A stretch of DNA of 64,000 bases, taken from contig OZ037929.1 in NCBI GenBank assembly GCA_964035575.1, positions 434,001 through 498,000 of the forward strand, written 5' to 3'. How positions within the stretch are numbered: the first letter of the stretch is position 1; each line of letters begins with the position of its first letter. This document shows, one piece after another, positions 53,343 to 63,907 of the stretch. The notes under the pieces are model-generated. The model did no database searches. It was not told the DNA's origin and saw only the letters and a program-made list of their open reading frames with translations. The translations under genes were made by a program, and so were the position numbers. The stretch is from Rhynchopus sp. YZ270_cl-10. Lineage: Eukaryota; Euglenozoa; Diplonemea; Diplonemida; Diplonemidae.

Positions 53343-55046
53343 CTACTGCGGCACAATGCAGGGGGTGGGCGCTGAGGAGGGAACTGCGTCGGTCTCCAGC
53401 TCCTCCCCAACCAGGGTCTGCATGATACTGCCCCAGCCATCCTGTTGTTGTGTTTTTGTGTGATGCCTTTTTTTTCCCCCAAAAAAAAATACAAAAAAAT
53501 CTAACGATACCTTAAACCCACAATGCTCTTCGCCTATCGGAACTGGGCTTGGAAGTGCGGTGAAGTCGACAGTGCTCGCACGCGGCTGAGATTTAAGTGG
53601 TCTGGGGCTGGTATGCATCATTGGTACAACAACCTCCGCCCCCTCCGCCGCACCCCCTTCTGGTACATCTTCGACACCCTCATCGGCAGCCTTTGGTGCT
53701 TCATCTGCCTCTCCTTCTCCTTCTCCCTCAGCTTCTACACCACCCCCTTTTGCCGCTGCAGCTGCCGCCTTGTCTTTCCCTTTTCTGTGCTTCACTCCTC
53801 CCCTCTTCCCCCGCTTCGCCCTCACATGCGGCACTGCACTGATTTTAACCCCTTCCACCTTCCTTTGTTGCATGACAGTGGAGGTTGCCTCAGGGTCAAC
53901 CTTGCTGTTTTGAACATCTGCATCGGTGGTTTGGCCGCCTAAACCTGCACCGGGGGTTTTTGGGTATTCTGGGACAGAGACGTTGTAAAGAAATGGGTGG
54001 GTCAGCGCTTCAGCTGCGGTTGGGCGAGAGGCTGGGTTGCTCTGCATCAACGCCATAATGAATGTGTTTGCGTATTGTGTCGGAAACTGCTGAGCCTTTG
54101 GAGGGAATTTCACTCCTTTTTGCATCGCAACTCTGAGGTTGAGAAGGCCTTCTTTCGACTGCGCCGCCTCTGTCCCCGCAAAGGGGAGACACGTGAACAA
54201 CATAGCATAACAAACCACCCCGGTCGCGTAAATATCAACCTTCGTTAGGTCTCCTCTGCCAGAGTTCCATTTTGTTGCTGGATCTCCGGTTACTCCTCCT
54301 CCGTTTGTCAGCATCGCTTCTATGACCTCTAGGCTGGCGTATGCTGTGGTGCATGTTCCTGGGGTGACTGCGATGCCTGGAGAAGGTGCTACATTGGAGA
54401 ATGGAGTAATATTGTCGGGGACCTTCGGTTTGCCGATGAATTTGGCGAGGCCAAAGTCGATGAGTTTGATGGAAAGCGTGCTTGGGTTGATCAGGATGTT
54501 CTCAGGCTTCACATCGCGGTGGACAATCATAAGCTGGTGGTGCAGATACGACAGCGTTTCGAGAAGCTGCTTCACCACTACAGCCGTGTTCGGCAGGGTG
54601 AACGCCCCATCGTTTACAATACAATGGTACAACGTGGTCCCATAAAGGGGCGTAATGATGTAGAGGGTTGATGCAGAGTGTAGCATATCTACGACCCGAA
54701 TGCAGCCAACGTGCTGTACACATTTCAACACAGAGAGCTCAACCAGGGTGTGTACAAGCACCTCACTGCTTTTGATGAGAGGTTCCTTCCGGATTTCTTT
54801 GACGGCGACGGCAGGAAAGACCTTCTCCTTGTCAAGCGGGGCCCGCCGTCTCCGCCTTCTGACAATCCCATAGGAGCCACGCCCCAGCCACCCGGGGCAC
54901 ACATTGCCATCGTCGTCTCGATCGACCTCTCCCGTTGCGGGGTCCTCGCCTACCACTTCATAGAGCCGGTCGATGTCGTCGATCCACACTGCACCCACGC
55001 GGGACAGCTTTGTGTCGACGTCGCTGGACACAACGCCTGTGGTCAT
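53343..55046 (-). CDS. Serine/threonine protein kinase (CAMK/CaMKK-like) with low-complexity tail
   Basis: Exons 55046..53511 and 53441..53343 give 544 residues. The kinase domain spans about 30-380: GRGSYG P-loop at 55-60, Lys83 in VAVKEI, Glu103 in the C helix, HRDVKPEN at 176-183, DFGLAKF at 197, a modified APE (ASLEVIEA) and DIYATGVVCYAM. The pattern resembles CaMK-kinase/SNF1-type kinases, but the closest family is uncertain. The C-terminal 150 residues are Ala/Glu/Gly-rich with a basic KRGKRGGVKHRKGKDK patch. The 69-nt intron is a multiple of three and lacks a stop, so retained-intron protein is also readable. The start is the first ATG before the kinase domain; the frame is open upstream but reads through Ser/Pro repeats without an ATG near. 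Confidence 0.85.
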   Translation of the reverse strand: MTTGVVSSDVDTKLSRVGAVWIDDIDRLYEVVGEDPATGEVDRDDDGNVCPGWLGRGSYGIVRRRRRRAPLDKEKVFPAVAVKEIRKEPLIKSSEVLVHTLVELSVLKCVQHVGCIRVVDMLHSASTLYIITPLYGTTLYHCIVNDGAFTLPNTAVVVKQLLETLSYLHHQLMIVHRDVKPENILINPSTLSIKLIDFGLAKFIGKPKVPDNITPFSNVAPSPGIAVTPGTCTTAYASLEVIEAMLTNGGGVTGDPATKWNSGRGDLTKVDIYATGVVCYAMLFTCLPFAGTEAAQSKEGLLNLRVAMQKGVKFPPKAQQFPTQYANTFIMALMQSNPASRPTAAEALTHPFLYNVSVPEYPKTPGAGLGGQTTDADVQNSKVDPEATSTVMQQRKVEGVKISAVPHVRAKRGKRGGVKHRKGKDKAAAAAAKGGGVEAEGEGEGEADEAPKAADEGVEDVPEGGAAEGAEVVVPMMHTSPRPLKSQPRASTVDFTALPSPVPIGEEHCGFKVSLDFFVFFFGGKKRHHTKTQQQDGWGSIMQTLVGEELETDAVPSSAPTPCIVPQ

Positions 55047-55243
55047 GGTGGATGAGGGGGGAGGAGGGGAGGAGGAGGAGGAGGGGGTGGGGGGAGGAAG
55101 GGTGTATTCGTAGTCTGTAGGGTGTAGGGTGCAAGTGTGGGGGGGAGAGTTCTGTAAAGGAGAGAGTAAATAGAGTGAAGTAGAGTTGAAATACAAAGCC
55201 CTCTCGTGAACAGTGTACCTTCTTAGTAAAATATTGTTGGGGG

Positions 55244-55330
55244 GGGTAAGGACAGTCTGGTACCCCCCCCAGGTTTTGACTTTTTGAACTGTCTTGAAGT
55301 GCCTGGGGGTACCAGACTGTCCTTGCCACC
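55244..55330. mobile_element. 85-bp hairpin element inside an R2 half-copy
   Basis: GGTAAGGACAGTCTGGTACC then CCCCCCAGG pairs with CCTGGGGG then TACCAGACTGTCCTTGCC. It follows directly on the 5' half of an R2 copy, as if it replaced the 3' half. Confidence 0.7.
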
Positions 55331-55868
55331 AGGTCCGTACACATCCTGTGATACGACGTTGCACTTCACGTGCGCGGAAGGAAAGAGAAGTTCTTTTTTT
55401 TAAATTTCGTTGACCCTGTTCTTTTTTTGTTGCTTTATTTTGCTGTCGGGGGAGGGGGAATGTTTTAGGGATTGTGTGTTTGTTTGTTTGTTTTTTTTTG
55501 GATATCAGTCAAGAGACGAAGGGGGGAGATTTTGCCTTTTTTGTATTTTTTTGTTTTGCTTTTTTTTTTTTTGGGAGAGGAAGGCAGGGGTTTATACAGC
55601 TGTGTGTTTTTTTTTTTTGTGATTTTTCGGAGCAACTAGGTCAGCTAAAACGCATAAAAACTCCGGCGCGCTACGCGCGCTGGAAACGCTTGGACATCCG
55701 AAGAGGAATAAACGACACAGGCTTGCATCGCAATCAAAAAAAAGAAGTTGAAAGTGCAAACGCATCACTTAGATTTATTTTTTCACCCTGAGGAGGTCCT
55801 TCAGTTTGTAGTTATCTTCGCTGAGAAACATCTTTATTTTGGTCTTCTTGCCTATATTTACAAGACGT

Positions 55869-56130
55869 TCATCGGCGGACGCAGACACTCAAAATGAACA
55901 GATAGTCATCAAGCGCAGCTGTGTCCATGTCCGTTGCTGCAGCCACTGCATTTGAGACAACCACCGTCGTCCGCGCACTCACGCAACCATTACCCCCTCT
56001 ATTGAACCACAGTCGAGACGCACCTGAGGTACCGTGACTGTGCAGAAATTTTTCTTGGCCTGACAGAGTTTCTCCTGGGGTACCCTGCAACTCGGTCAGA
56101 TTGACCCAGTTGTTACACGCTGTAGAACCC
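55869..56130 (-). CDS. Possible terminal exon of an unknown gene
   Basis: After a strong acceptor (CTTTTTCCTTCCAG, ending at 56131) the frame is open for about 86 codons, including LWFNRGGNGCVSARTTVVVS and TDMDTAALDDYLFIL. No start exon is seen, and an R1 repeat lies just upstream in the would-be intron. The stop falls inside an R3-like repeat. A second short reading (FLSEDNYKLKDLLRVKK, about 55788-55850) lies just downstream and could be a further exon. Not recognised; weak. Confidence 0.27.
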
Positions 56131-56199
56131 CTGGAAGGAAAAAGAGAAAAAAAAAGGGGGTTGAAGATGATCCTAAGCCTCTCATTGCTTAGTCACCTG

Positions 56200-58096
56200 A
56201 GAAAAGTAAGGGTTGGTTTTGGCTTTTTTTGGCTGTTTTTTTTCATTCAGTAGAATATTTTCGCCAAAGAGGAAACCAAAGGGGAACATACTGTTTTCCA
56301 GTACTGATTTATGTTCAAAAAAGAGTAGTTGAAACGTGCTAAAACGCATCTCAATCGAGAAAAAAAAATTCCTCATCCCATTTCTGTGATTTTTTTGCTA
56401 ATTTTTTTTGATAAATCTGTTGAAGTTTTGTTTTTTTTTTTTTGCAACACAGACTTCACTATCCAGAAAACTTGTTTTGAGTGGTTCGTTTTGCAGATTC
56501 GAATTTCTGATCAAAAAAAGAGAGAAAAAAAAAACACCATTTTTTTCCCCACTTTCACAACTGCAGAGAGGCGATAATCCTTTGCACACCCCCCCATAAA
56601 AGGAAGAAGCCTTCTAAGATGAATGCACCTCTCTCTCTCATGCACACATCTTTTTACCACTATCGTTATCTCGCTGGGACAACGTTGGGTTTTGTCTAAG
56701 CTGTCTAATAAAGCAAGGAAGCACGGAAGGACATGGACAAGGTGAGTAGGAGGAGGGGGTCACGCGAAGAAACGCGTAGCCTGGCTAACACGTTGTCTGC
56801 GGACGCCAAGGAACACAGCTCCCCCCTCCCTCTCTCGCCCCCCAATCACACCACAAATGGGAAGGGGGGGAGAGAGAGAGAGAGAGGTAAAGCTGGGTTT
56901 CACCCCCGTCAAAAAACTACCACCTATTGCACGACACATTCGTATTTGCACATTTGCTATATTACATACACTTTGAGGAAATCCATTGCCCTCCTTTTTT
57001 TGCAAAAAATCGACCCGAATTAGGTGGAACATTGCCACCGGAGAGAGGCTAGTATGATTTTTGAGGAAAAAAGAAAAGAAAAAAAAAACTTAGAAACCGC
57101 TTTGTATTGTGTGACAGAGACACAGACGGCGTGAATCGCTTGACTTTTGCACAATGGCGAAAGTAAAATTCTCTTGACTTTTTTTAATCATTTCACTGTT
57201 AGCTAACGGTGAAATATATCCGTTTCGCTTGATCAGATCTCGACCGTTTGTTGCCTTGCACGCTTCCACAGTGAAATAAAAAAAACGAATTAAACCAAAT
57301 CAAGTTAGTTGCTTCACCGTCGTGCGCCTATGGGGGAGAGGGGCAACAGTAGTTTAAGGTGAGGCAGGTTGAAAAGCTTTGATACAAGCCTCTCTTGTGC
57401 ATCGTCACCTTAAACAAGAAAATCTAGTAAGATACATGCACCTCTCTCTGCACACATATCTTAAAGACTCTTTATAAAAGAAACTTTGGAAAAAAAAATG
57501 GTTTATAAGATGGACCTAAGCCTCTTGTGCATTAGCCACCTCTCAGTGTTCACTTCAACTCCACTTCTTCCATCACCACCGCACCCCAAAAACATTCAGG
57601 CAAAATGGACAAAACGTATCAGAAAAAAATACCCCCCTCTCCATTGATTTTTTGTTTGTTTGTTTTTCATACATAAGACCTCAAAACAAATGCTAAAAAG
57701 TTATAACGTTATATCATTTGCTTGGCCTTATGTATGGGGGGATTTTTTTTTTGGAAAAGCAAAAGAACAGAAAAGAAAAGAAAAAAGAAAAAAGACATGG
57801 CAAACGAAAGTCCATTCAGACAAACACTAAATGCACTTCCTTCACGTTTGCGATTAGTTTTTTTTTTTTGAGAGAGAACCAATACAAAAAACCCTTCCCC
57901 CCCCCAACCCCTCACACAGCCTTCTCTGGTTGAATCTATTTTTTCATTTGCCTTAATTTTAATTTTTGCATATTTTGTTTTTCTGCATTTTTTCTCCAAA
58001 AAAAAGAAAAAAGAAACCAACAGTTTGATGAGGGATAACAAAAGAAAAAAATGTTTTGCGGGGTGAAACCGGGATCCTTATCAGTTATTACTTTTG
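56200..58096. other. Gene-free region
   Basis: Two R1 copies (57370, 57499) and many A/T runs. An ATGGACAAG followed by GTGAGT at 56733-56747 on the plus strand looks like a start with a splice donor, but no following exon was found. Confidence 0.5.
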
Positions 58097-58273
58097 TGGT
58101 GCTCCGGGAGGGGTCGATATTGACAGGTCGCCGACAGGTCGTTGACCGACTTCCGAAAGCACCATTTTTTTTGTTTTTTTTTTTTGTTTTTTTTTGCTAA
58201 ATTTAGAGGATTCCGTCCACATCACAAAAAAATAAAAGAGACTCAGAAAAATATAAAAAAACGAAGTGAAAAT

Positions 58274-58465
58274 ACCATACAATGCAATGAAGCCGAATAG
58301 ACCTCGCTAAGACCGGCTCAGGCGTGGATGAGGCTCACTAACAAATACTCAGGCGTGGGTTGCACGGCGTGGTTGTAAATATTAGTACGCCTTAGCCTCA
58401 CATCAGATAGATTTTCCCGACATGCCTTATTTTTCAGGCGTAGTCAGCCTCGTTGCATTGTATGA
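58274..58465. mobile_element. 190-bp TIR element
   Basis: The ends CATACAATGCAATGAAGCC and GCCTCGTTGCATTGTATG are inverted copies. The interior contains CAGGCGTGGATGAGGCT and related words in both orientations. Non-coding. Confidence 0.72.
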
Positions 58466-58933
58466 AAGATGCAAAAGTGATGAAAAAAATACCAGAAAAT
58501 ATTGACTTTTTTTTGTTGTTGCTGCAACGTAGAGACAAGCGAAACACTGTATCTACGGACCATTCGTCCCCCCCTCCCCAAGAAAACCCCTTTTTTTGTT
58601 GTTTGTTTGTTTTTTGTTTTATTTACTTTGTTTTTTTTTTTGTATCAATTCGTTCAAGAAAAATCTTTCCGCGTGCCTGGCGAATTTAGTTTGCGGGCTT
58701 AGGGGGAACAATCTCAGCGAGTGCCTGGTCAACAGCCGACTCAAGGCTTTGGGGGGAACTGTGTAGGTAAAACAGGTTGCATTCATAGCGTGAGCGGGGG
58801 AAGGGGGGAATGAGGAAAAAAAAAGAAGAGAGAAGTTTTAATAAGATGAACCTAAGCATCTCTTGTGCTTAGTCACCTAGGCATCTTTGATCATGTTCGA
58901 TATCGCATGGCATGAAAAGTAAAAAAAAAAAAT

Positions 58934-61296
58934 TCATATGGCATACTCGAGAAGGTTCAGCAGTTCGGCAATGTCATACGCGTGCATCAGCTTCGGTGTG
59001 ACTTTTTGTGCGGTCTGTGTAGTGTGATGTAATTTGTTTACCCCGTAGCTTTACCTTTGGGTAACCCTCCATACTACTTTCAAAACAAAAAGAAGAGACA
59101 GTACAAGGTCTCTTCAGATGCATCACAAAAAACTGTAGTGGTTGATGCAGGCACCTCCGACCTGACCCACTGTACGATGCCAGCCATCGGACGAAAGCAC
59201 AAAATTGTTTCATATACTAACTATTCTACTGAATAGATGGTATAATAGGGTGCACTAAATGTACCCAAACTTTTTTTTTTTACTTTATGTGGATTGTTTG
59301 TTTCTGATAGTGACGTGACTCGTTTTTTTATGTTTTTTTTTGGAAAAGAAAGTTTCATGTACCCATTAATAAAAGTCCGTGAGGTTACAGCCAGTAAAAT
59401 TTACCTCTTAAAAATAGCATTATCCTCGTTGGTACGGATTATATGGGCTGACAATAAAAAGGAGATGGATACAGCACAAAAAAAAATATATATATATGCG
59501 GAAACACATACCTGCTGAGACCGTGCGGTGGTGACCTGCTTGCGGAGCTCGCTCTCGACTGCCTCGCGTTGTTCCTGATTTTGTTGTAATTTTTTTTTTT
59601 TATTATGTTTTCAATTTATAGCAAATTGAGTCCAATCAGCCATCCTCTCTTAACAGCTCACTTCACCCTCGATTTAACGAGGCCTTGCCACGATCATTTG
59701 AGAGAGAAAGAGAGCTGACAGAACCCTTTATATCACAATACCCTCCCCCACCCCTCATTCCCTCATTCCCCTGATTCATACCGCCCCTGAAAGCGACGAG
59801 AAGAACTGGCTCGACGGCGCACCCCCCTTCCCGTTTCCGTTCATTGCCGGCATCGCCGCCCGGCTCGGTGCTCCAGAAAAGACCGAGGCCGGTGGGGGTC
59901 CGTTACCCCACACTGCGGGAGGCGCTTGCGACTGGACAGGCGCCTGCATCTGCTGTTGCGGCGCAACCTGCTGCATCTGAGGGGGAGGCGCCTGGTGGTG
60001 GTGCTGCTGGTGGTGCTGATGCTGGTGGTGTTGGTGCTGGTGGTGATGCTGGTGGTGGTGGTGGTGCGCGCCTCTTGGCGCATTCTGCTTGGCCCCTTTA
60101 CTGGGCGCAACGTGGATGGGCTGGGTGTTTGGCACAAGAACGCGGCCTCTCAGGTGGAGGGCCTCGTGAGCCTGCTGTGGGGATGCGAAGGTGACAAACC
60201 CAGAGTAGGTTGTGCTGTCCGGCTTGGCAGGCCTGGTGTTCAGGGAGAGCACCTTCCCGAACTCCGAGCATGCCGCACGGAGCGCAGCCTTGTCCACTGC
60301 GACGTCGGCACGGACGAAGATCTCATTGGAGCTGGGCTGCGCTGGGCTGTGCATCGCATAGTGTGGCATGGGTGGTGGCATCATCATGGGCGGTGGTGGT
60401 GCGTATCCCATAGGCGGGGGTGCGTGCATCGGCATCACGCCCGGTGGTGGTCCTGCAGGCATGCACGGCTGTCCCCCCACAGAGACCGACTCCTGGTCGA
60501 ATTGCCTGCGAAGTTCGAGGTCGCGCTGTGCGCGTGTCAAGGCCTTCTGCACGTAGAGCTTTCCGTCGCTCAAATCGCTGTCCTTTTCGTGCATTGCGTG
60601 CACCGCCGTCGCAGCGTCGACTGCATCAGAGTATGTGATAAAAGCGAATTTCCGGTGCATCGCATCCGTGCGAATCACCACGCTGCTGAGTGTCCCAAAC
60701 TCTCCAAATTTCTGTGTCATATCCGCCTCTGTGATGTCTGCCCGCAGACCCTTCACATAAAGGTTTGTGAACCCCGCCCCTTTCCTGTGCGCGCTTCTTT
60801 GGAAGTTGCGCACCGTGATGGGCGCACCGCAGAACGCAGTTTGGTCGAACATCTCAATCGCTTTTGTTGCCATATCCTGTGTGTCATATGCTACATAGCC
60901 GTAGCCCAGGGGTGCGCCGGATTGATCGCGTGCGATTTTGACAGAGGTCACGGGGCCTGCGGTGCTGAAGTGGGTGTCCAGGTCCTTTTCGGTGGCGGTA
61001 GGGGGGATGCCGGAGACGTGGAGGTTGCCAAGACCCAGTTTGCGTGCTTTGTTGTCCAGAACGACAGGCATGACGCGGATCGCACGGCCCTTCAGAAGCG
61101 TGTGGTTTGCGCCACGGATCGCAGATTCGGCCTGCTGTTGGTTCTTCATGGTGGCATATGCGTACCCAGCCCCCCGCGAGTCGCCACGCACCGAGATATC
61201 CACCACAACACCAAATCTCGACAAAACCCTGTGCAGCTCAGGTTCCGTCACATCGGGGCTCAAATCACCCAAGTACAGCCCTGCAGTAGCGGCCAT
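58934..61296 (-). CDS. Poly(A)-binding protein with four RRMs and C-terminal MLLE domain, three exons
   Basis: Exons 61296..59782, 59574..59512 and 59014..58934 join in phase 0 to give 552 residues. RRM1 starts at GLYLGDLSPDVTE, RRM2 at NLHVSGIPPTATEKDL, RRM3 at NLYVKGLRADITEADM, and RRM4 at EIFVRADVAVDKAAL after a Met/Pro-rich linker. A His/Gln-rich low-complexity stretch follows. Exons 2 and 3 encode the C-terminal part, AQKVTPKLMHAYDIAELLNL, which lines up with the MLLE (PABC) helix consensus KITGMLLE..ELLHMLE that binds PAM2 peptides. Without those exons the protein would stop at SLSGAV. It should bind mRNA poly(A) tails and recruit translation and deadenylation factors; PARN in the same window acts on the same substrate. 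Intron 2 contains an R5 repeat. Confidence 0.9.
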
Positions 61297-63048
61297 TTGA
61301 AAGAAACCAAAGGAAAAGAAAGAAGAGAAGTGTTTCAAAAAAGAAAGGGGGTAAGTAAAAGAGGACGAAGCGTCCAAGGTGGTTTGATGATGCGCTGTGT
61401 GTGTGTGGTGGGGTGGGGGCAGTGATGTGTTATTGGTGTGATCACCAAACCGATTCTCCATGGTTCCCCCGAAGGTGCTCCGCAAATATTAATATAGCCG
61501 CAAGCAGTTCTCCGTGGTTCTCCCGCGGGTTGTCCGTACTCTCCCCTGTTTTTTCCATGCACTTCCACTAGACACCCTACTGCACAAAAGTAGTGCAGCT
61601 TTCCAAGGTGGCTAACCATGTCCCCCCTGAATCACGCCAATTATGGTGAAAATTTGTTGTTTTTTGTGTCGACAAACCACCTAAGAACCCATTTTGGGGT
61701 TAATAGGGTCTGTACTCAATGTTGGTGGAAGCTCTGTCGCATCACCAACCAGAGTTCGTAATTTTGGTGCGACGTGGTGTTCGAGCATGAGCATGGTGTA
61801 GTGGTAGCGCGGGGTGTGTGGAAGTTAGAGAAAAAAGTGTCCTGGGGGAGGGGGGTATTTCCCTTTTTCTTTTAATCGTTATTTCTTCACGCTATCGTAC
61901 TTTACAAAATAGAAAAAAAGACAAGGCTGGTTGTGGTGGGTCGAATAGACCTACAATGGTGAGCTTTTTTTTTTTTTGAGTTGACCCCTCCATTCACTGC
62001 ACTCCTTTTTCGCTTCAAAGAAAATGTTCTTCTTTTTCGGGGTTTTTTAGACTGCGACACACGGGGACTGGATCAGCGGTCTTTTTCCAAAAAAAAGCAA
62101 AACTAAAAAAAAAGAGAAAAGTCGTCAAGATGAAACCTCTAAAAGCCTTGCTTAGTCACCTTCTATATCAAAAAAAAATCAAGAAAAAAAACAAAAAACA
62201 GATTACCCTCCCCTCCCACCCCATAGTAACACCCTACCCTTCCCTCCCCCCCAATTTTATTAAAGCTGATACCAAAAAGCTTTCAATTGTGATTACTCAC
62301 GTTGAAACCCTTACGCCGAGAGGCTCCACCTCTTTACCCAAACCCCATAGACAAAGCCCAAACCCCAAAAAAACCCCCCAAAACTTAAAGACTGAGTATT
62401 TAAAAAAAGAGAAAAAAAGAGTTGAAAGATGCAACGTGCTTCACGTGAAATGTGTGTGTGACGCATGCAATCGATTATAGAATTCTTAGTGTTCCCCTCA
62501 GGGCTTTATTTAAAAGAAAAAAAAAAGAATAGCTTTTTTTTGAAAGGATATGTTGGGAGATGTGACAAATCGGGAAGAGCAAAAAAACAAAAAAAGGTAG
62601 GGTCGATAAAGTTGTTTTCGTTGATTGCACAAATCCTCTTGTTTGTAGGGTGATTTGGCGACCGGACACGGTAATACTATTTCTCCTGTAAAGCAAGCTT
62701 CGTAGGAATTAGAAAATTGTATTGTAAGCTGATCCTCAGCCTTTTAGGGCATTTTTTGCTTTTTGCTTTTGTTTTTCTTTTTTCTCTTATCCGGAATATG
62801 TACCGTTCCTGGTACAAAAAAAAAAGGGTTAAAGAGAAGTTATCCCAACTGCCAAAAAACAGTGGAGCTTGCCCATGTGGCAACTACACTATTCCAACAA
62901 TTTTTTCAAAAAAAAAAGAATGCTTCCTGCTTACGCAAAGACAACACACAAAACAGAAAAACACCCCCCCATTCACAAAAAAAATACACACTTCCCAAAA
63001 AGGAGGGGGAAAAAAAAGTACACGATAATGAATAAAGGGCAGTCGACC
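61297..63048. other. Region upstream of PABP
   Basis: A pyrimidine-rich stretch precedes the PABP ATG. Further right lie R4 (61655), R1 (62117), R9 (62616) and R6 (62862) copies. No gene is supported. Confidence 0.55.
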
Positions 63049-63483
63049 TCATGCAGGTGTGAGCTTCTGAAGTAACGCCTGTAGTAGCTCATTGTCCTTG
63101 CACGCGCGTTTTGTCTGAATTGGTGTGATTTTCCCCAAAATAAAGTGCAAAAAAGGTACTTTGAAAGTGCTTTAAAGGTGTCCTATGTTGGGGTTTTCAA
63201 TCACACCATGAATAAGTATTGCGATTAGTGGGGAAAAGGGTTGGCGTATCAATAACGTTCTAAGCAGGACGGTAAGTACTTGAAATGGAACAACCCTCTC
63301 GTGAACAGTGTACCTTTGGTATGACTGGCTATACCGGGGGTGGACCCTCAACCATGCAGTCCTACATCCATTTTGTCGTGCTATGTTCTTTGCACTATAA
63401 AAGAAGCATCCGCATACCTTTAGCGACAAATAGAGCAGCCAGTAAGTAGACGCCACCATGACGCAGGACGGACACCACGTGAC
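63049..63483 (-). CDS. Possible two 3' exons of an unknown gene
   Basis: Stretch 63483..63418 lies between CACACACAG and a GTATGCGG donor; stretch 63114..63049 follows CCAATTCAG and ends in a stop. Both are 66 nt and join in phase 0, giving ...YWLLYLSLK + TKRACKDNELLQALLQKLTP. The other phase of the first stretch (VVSVLRHGGVYLLAALFVAK) also looks protein-like, so the frame is unsettled. The intron holds an R2 copy, as in better-supported genes here. The 5' exons were not found. Confidence 0.33.
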
Positions 63484-63679
63484 CTGTGTGTGTAGTGTTT
63501 TGGTGTGGACAAAAGACAAAAAAGGGAATGTTTGCAGACTACACACGACAAAAAAAACAAGCTGAGACAGGGAGCTATTGCACCACAACAGATCAAACTA
63601 GAGCGAGACTCTTGTTGCAGAAACACAACAAAACCAGAGCGAACGATGGACCGTAGCTGCTTTCCGGGAAGGGCACGCC

Positions 63680-63907
63680 ATGTACGCCACGTGGGACACG
63701 TTCTCTCGCCACCACGGTCTCTTCCTTTTCTCCTTTTGCAGTGTCGACGTGGGAGAGTGTGGAGAACACTGCAATATTAATAGAGATACGCGAATGTGGG
63801 GAAAGCCGTTTTCAGAATTCGCCCTACCGAACAGGGAGGCCCAGGACTGGCAACGGGCTCACTACAATTCTTTTTCGGTACTTGACAACATGGTGGATAG
63901 CGACTGA
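63680..63907 (+). CDS. Possible plus-strand exon or small ORF
   Basis: An open frame of 75 codons from ATG 63680. A TTCTCCTTTTGCAG acceptor at about 63742 suggests the coding part may begin after it (VDVGECGEHCNINRDTRMWG, ending LDNMVDSD). Composition is protein-like, but no family is recognised and no upstream exon is clear. It would be divergent to the putative minus-strand gene at 63049-63483. Confidence 0.33.
   Translation: MYATWDTFSRHHGLFLFSFCSVDVGECGEHCNINRDTRMWGKPFSEFALPNREAQDWQRAHYNSFSVLDNMVDSD

Noticed and set aside
52886-53494. 202-codon minus ORF below the kinase
   Set aside because: Runs out of the kinase 3' exon in another frame through poly-A/T tracts; Lys/Ser-rich with no domain.
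54991-55364. Longer N-terminus for the kinase
   Set aside because: The extension contains part of an R2 repeat and a hairpin element and reads as Ser/Pro low complexity; the ATG at 55046 fits better.
59926-61425. 499-codon plus-strand ORF opposite the PABP gene
   Set aside because: Antisense shadow of a real gene with clear RRMs; composition is typical of a reverse-strand reading.
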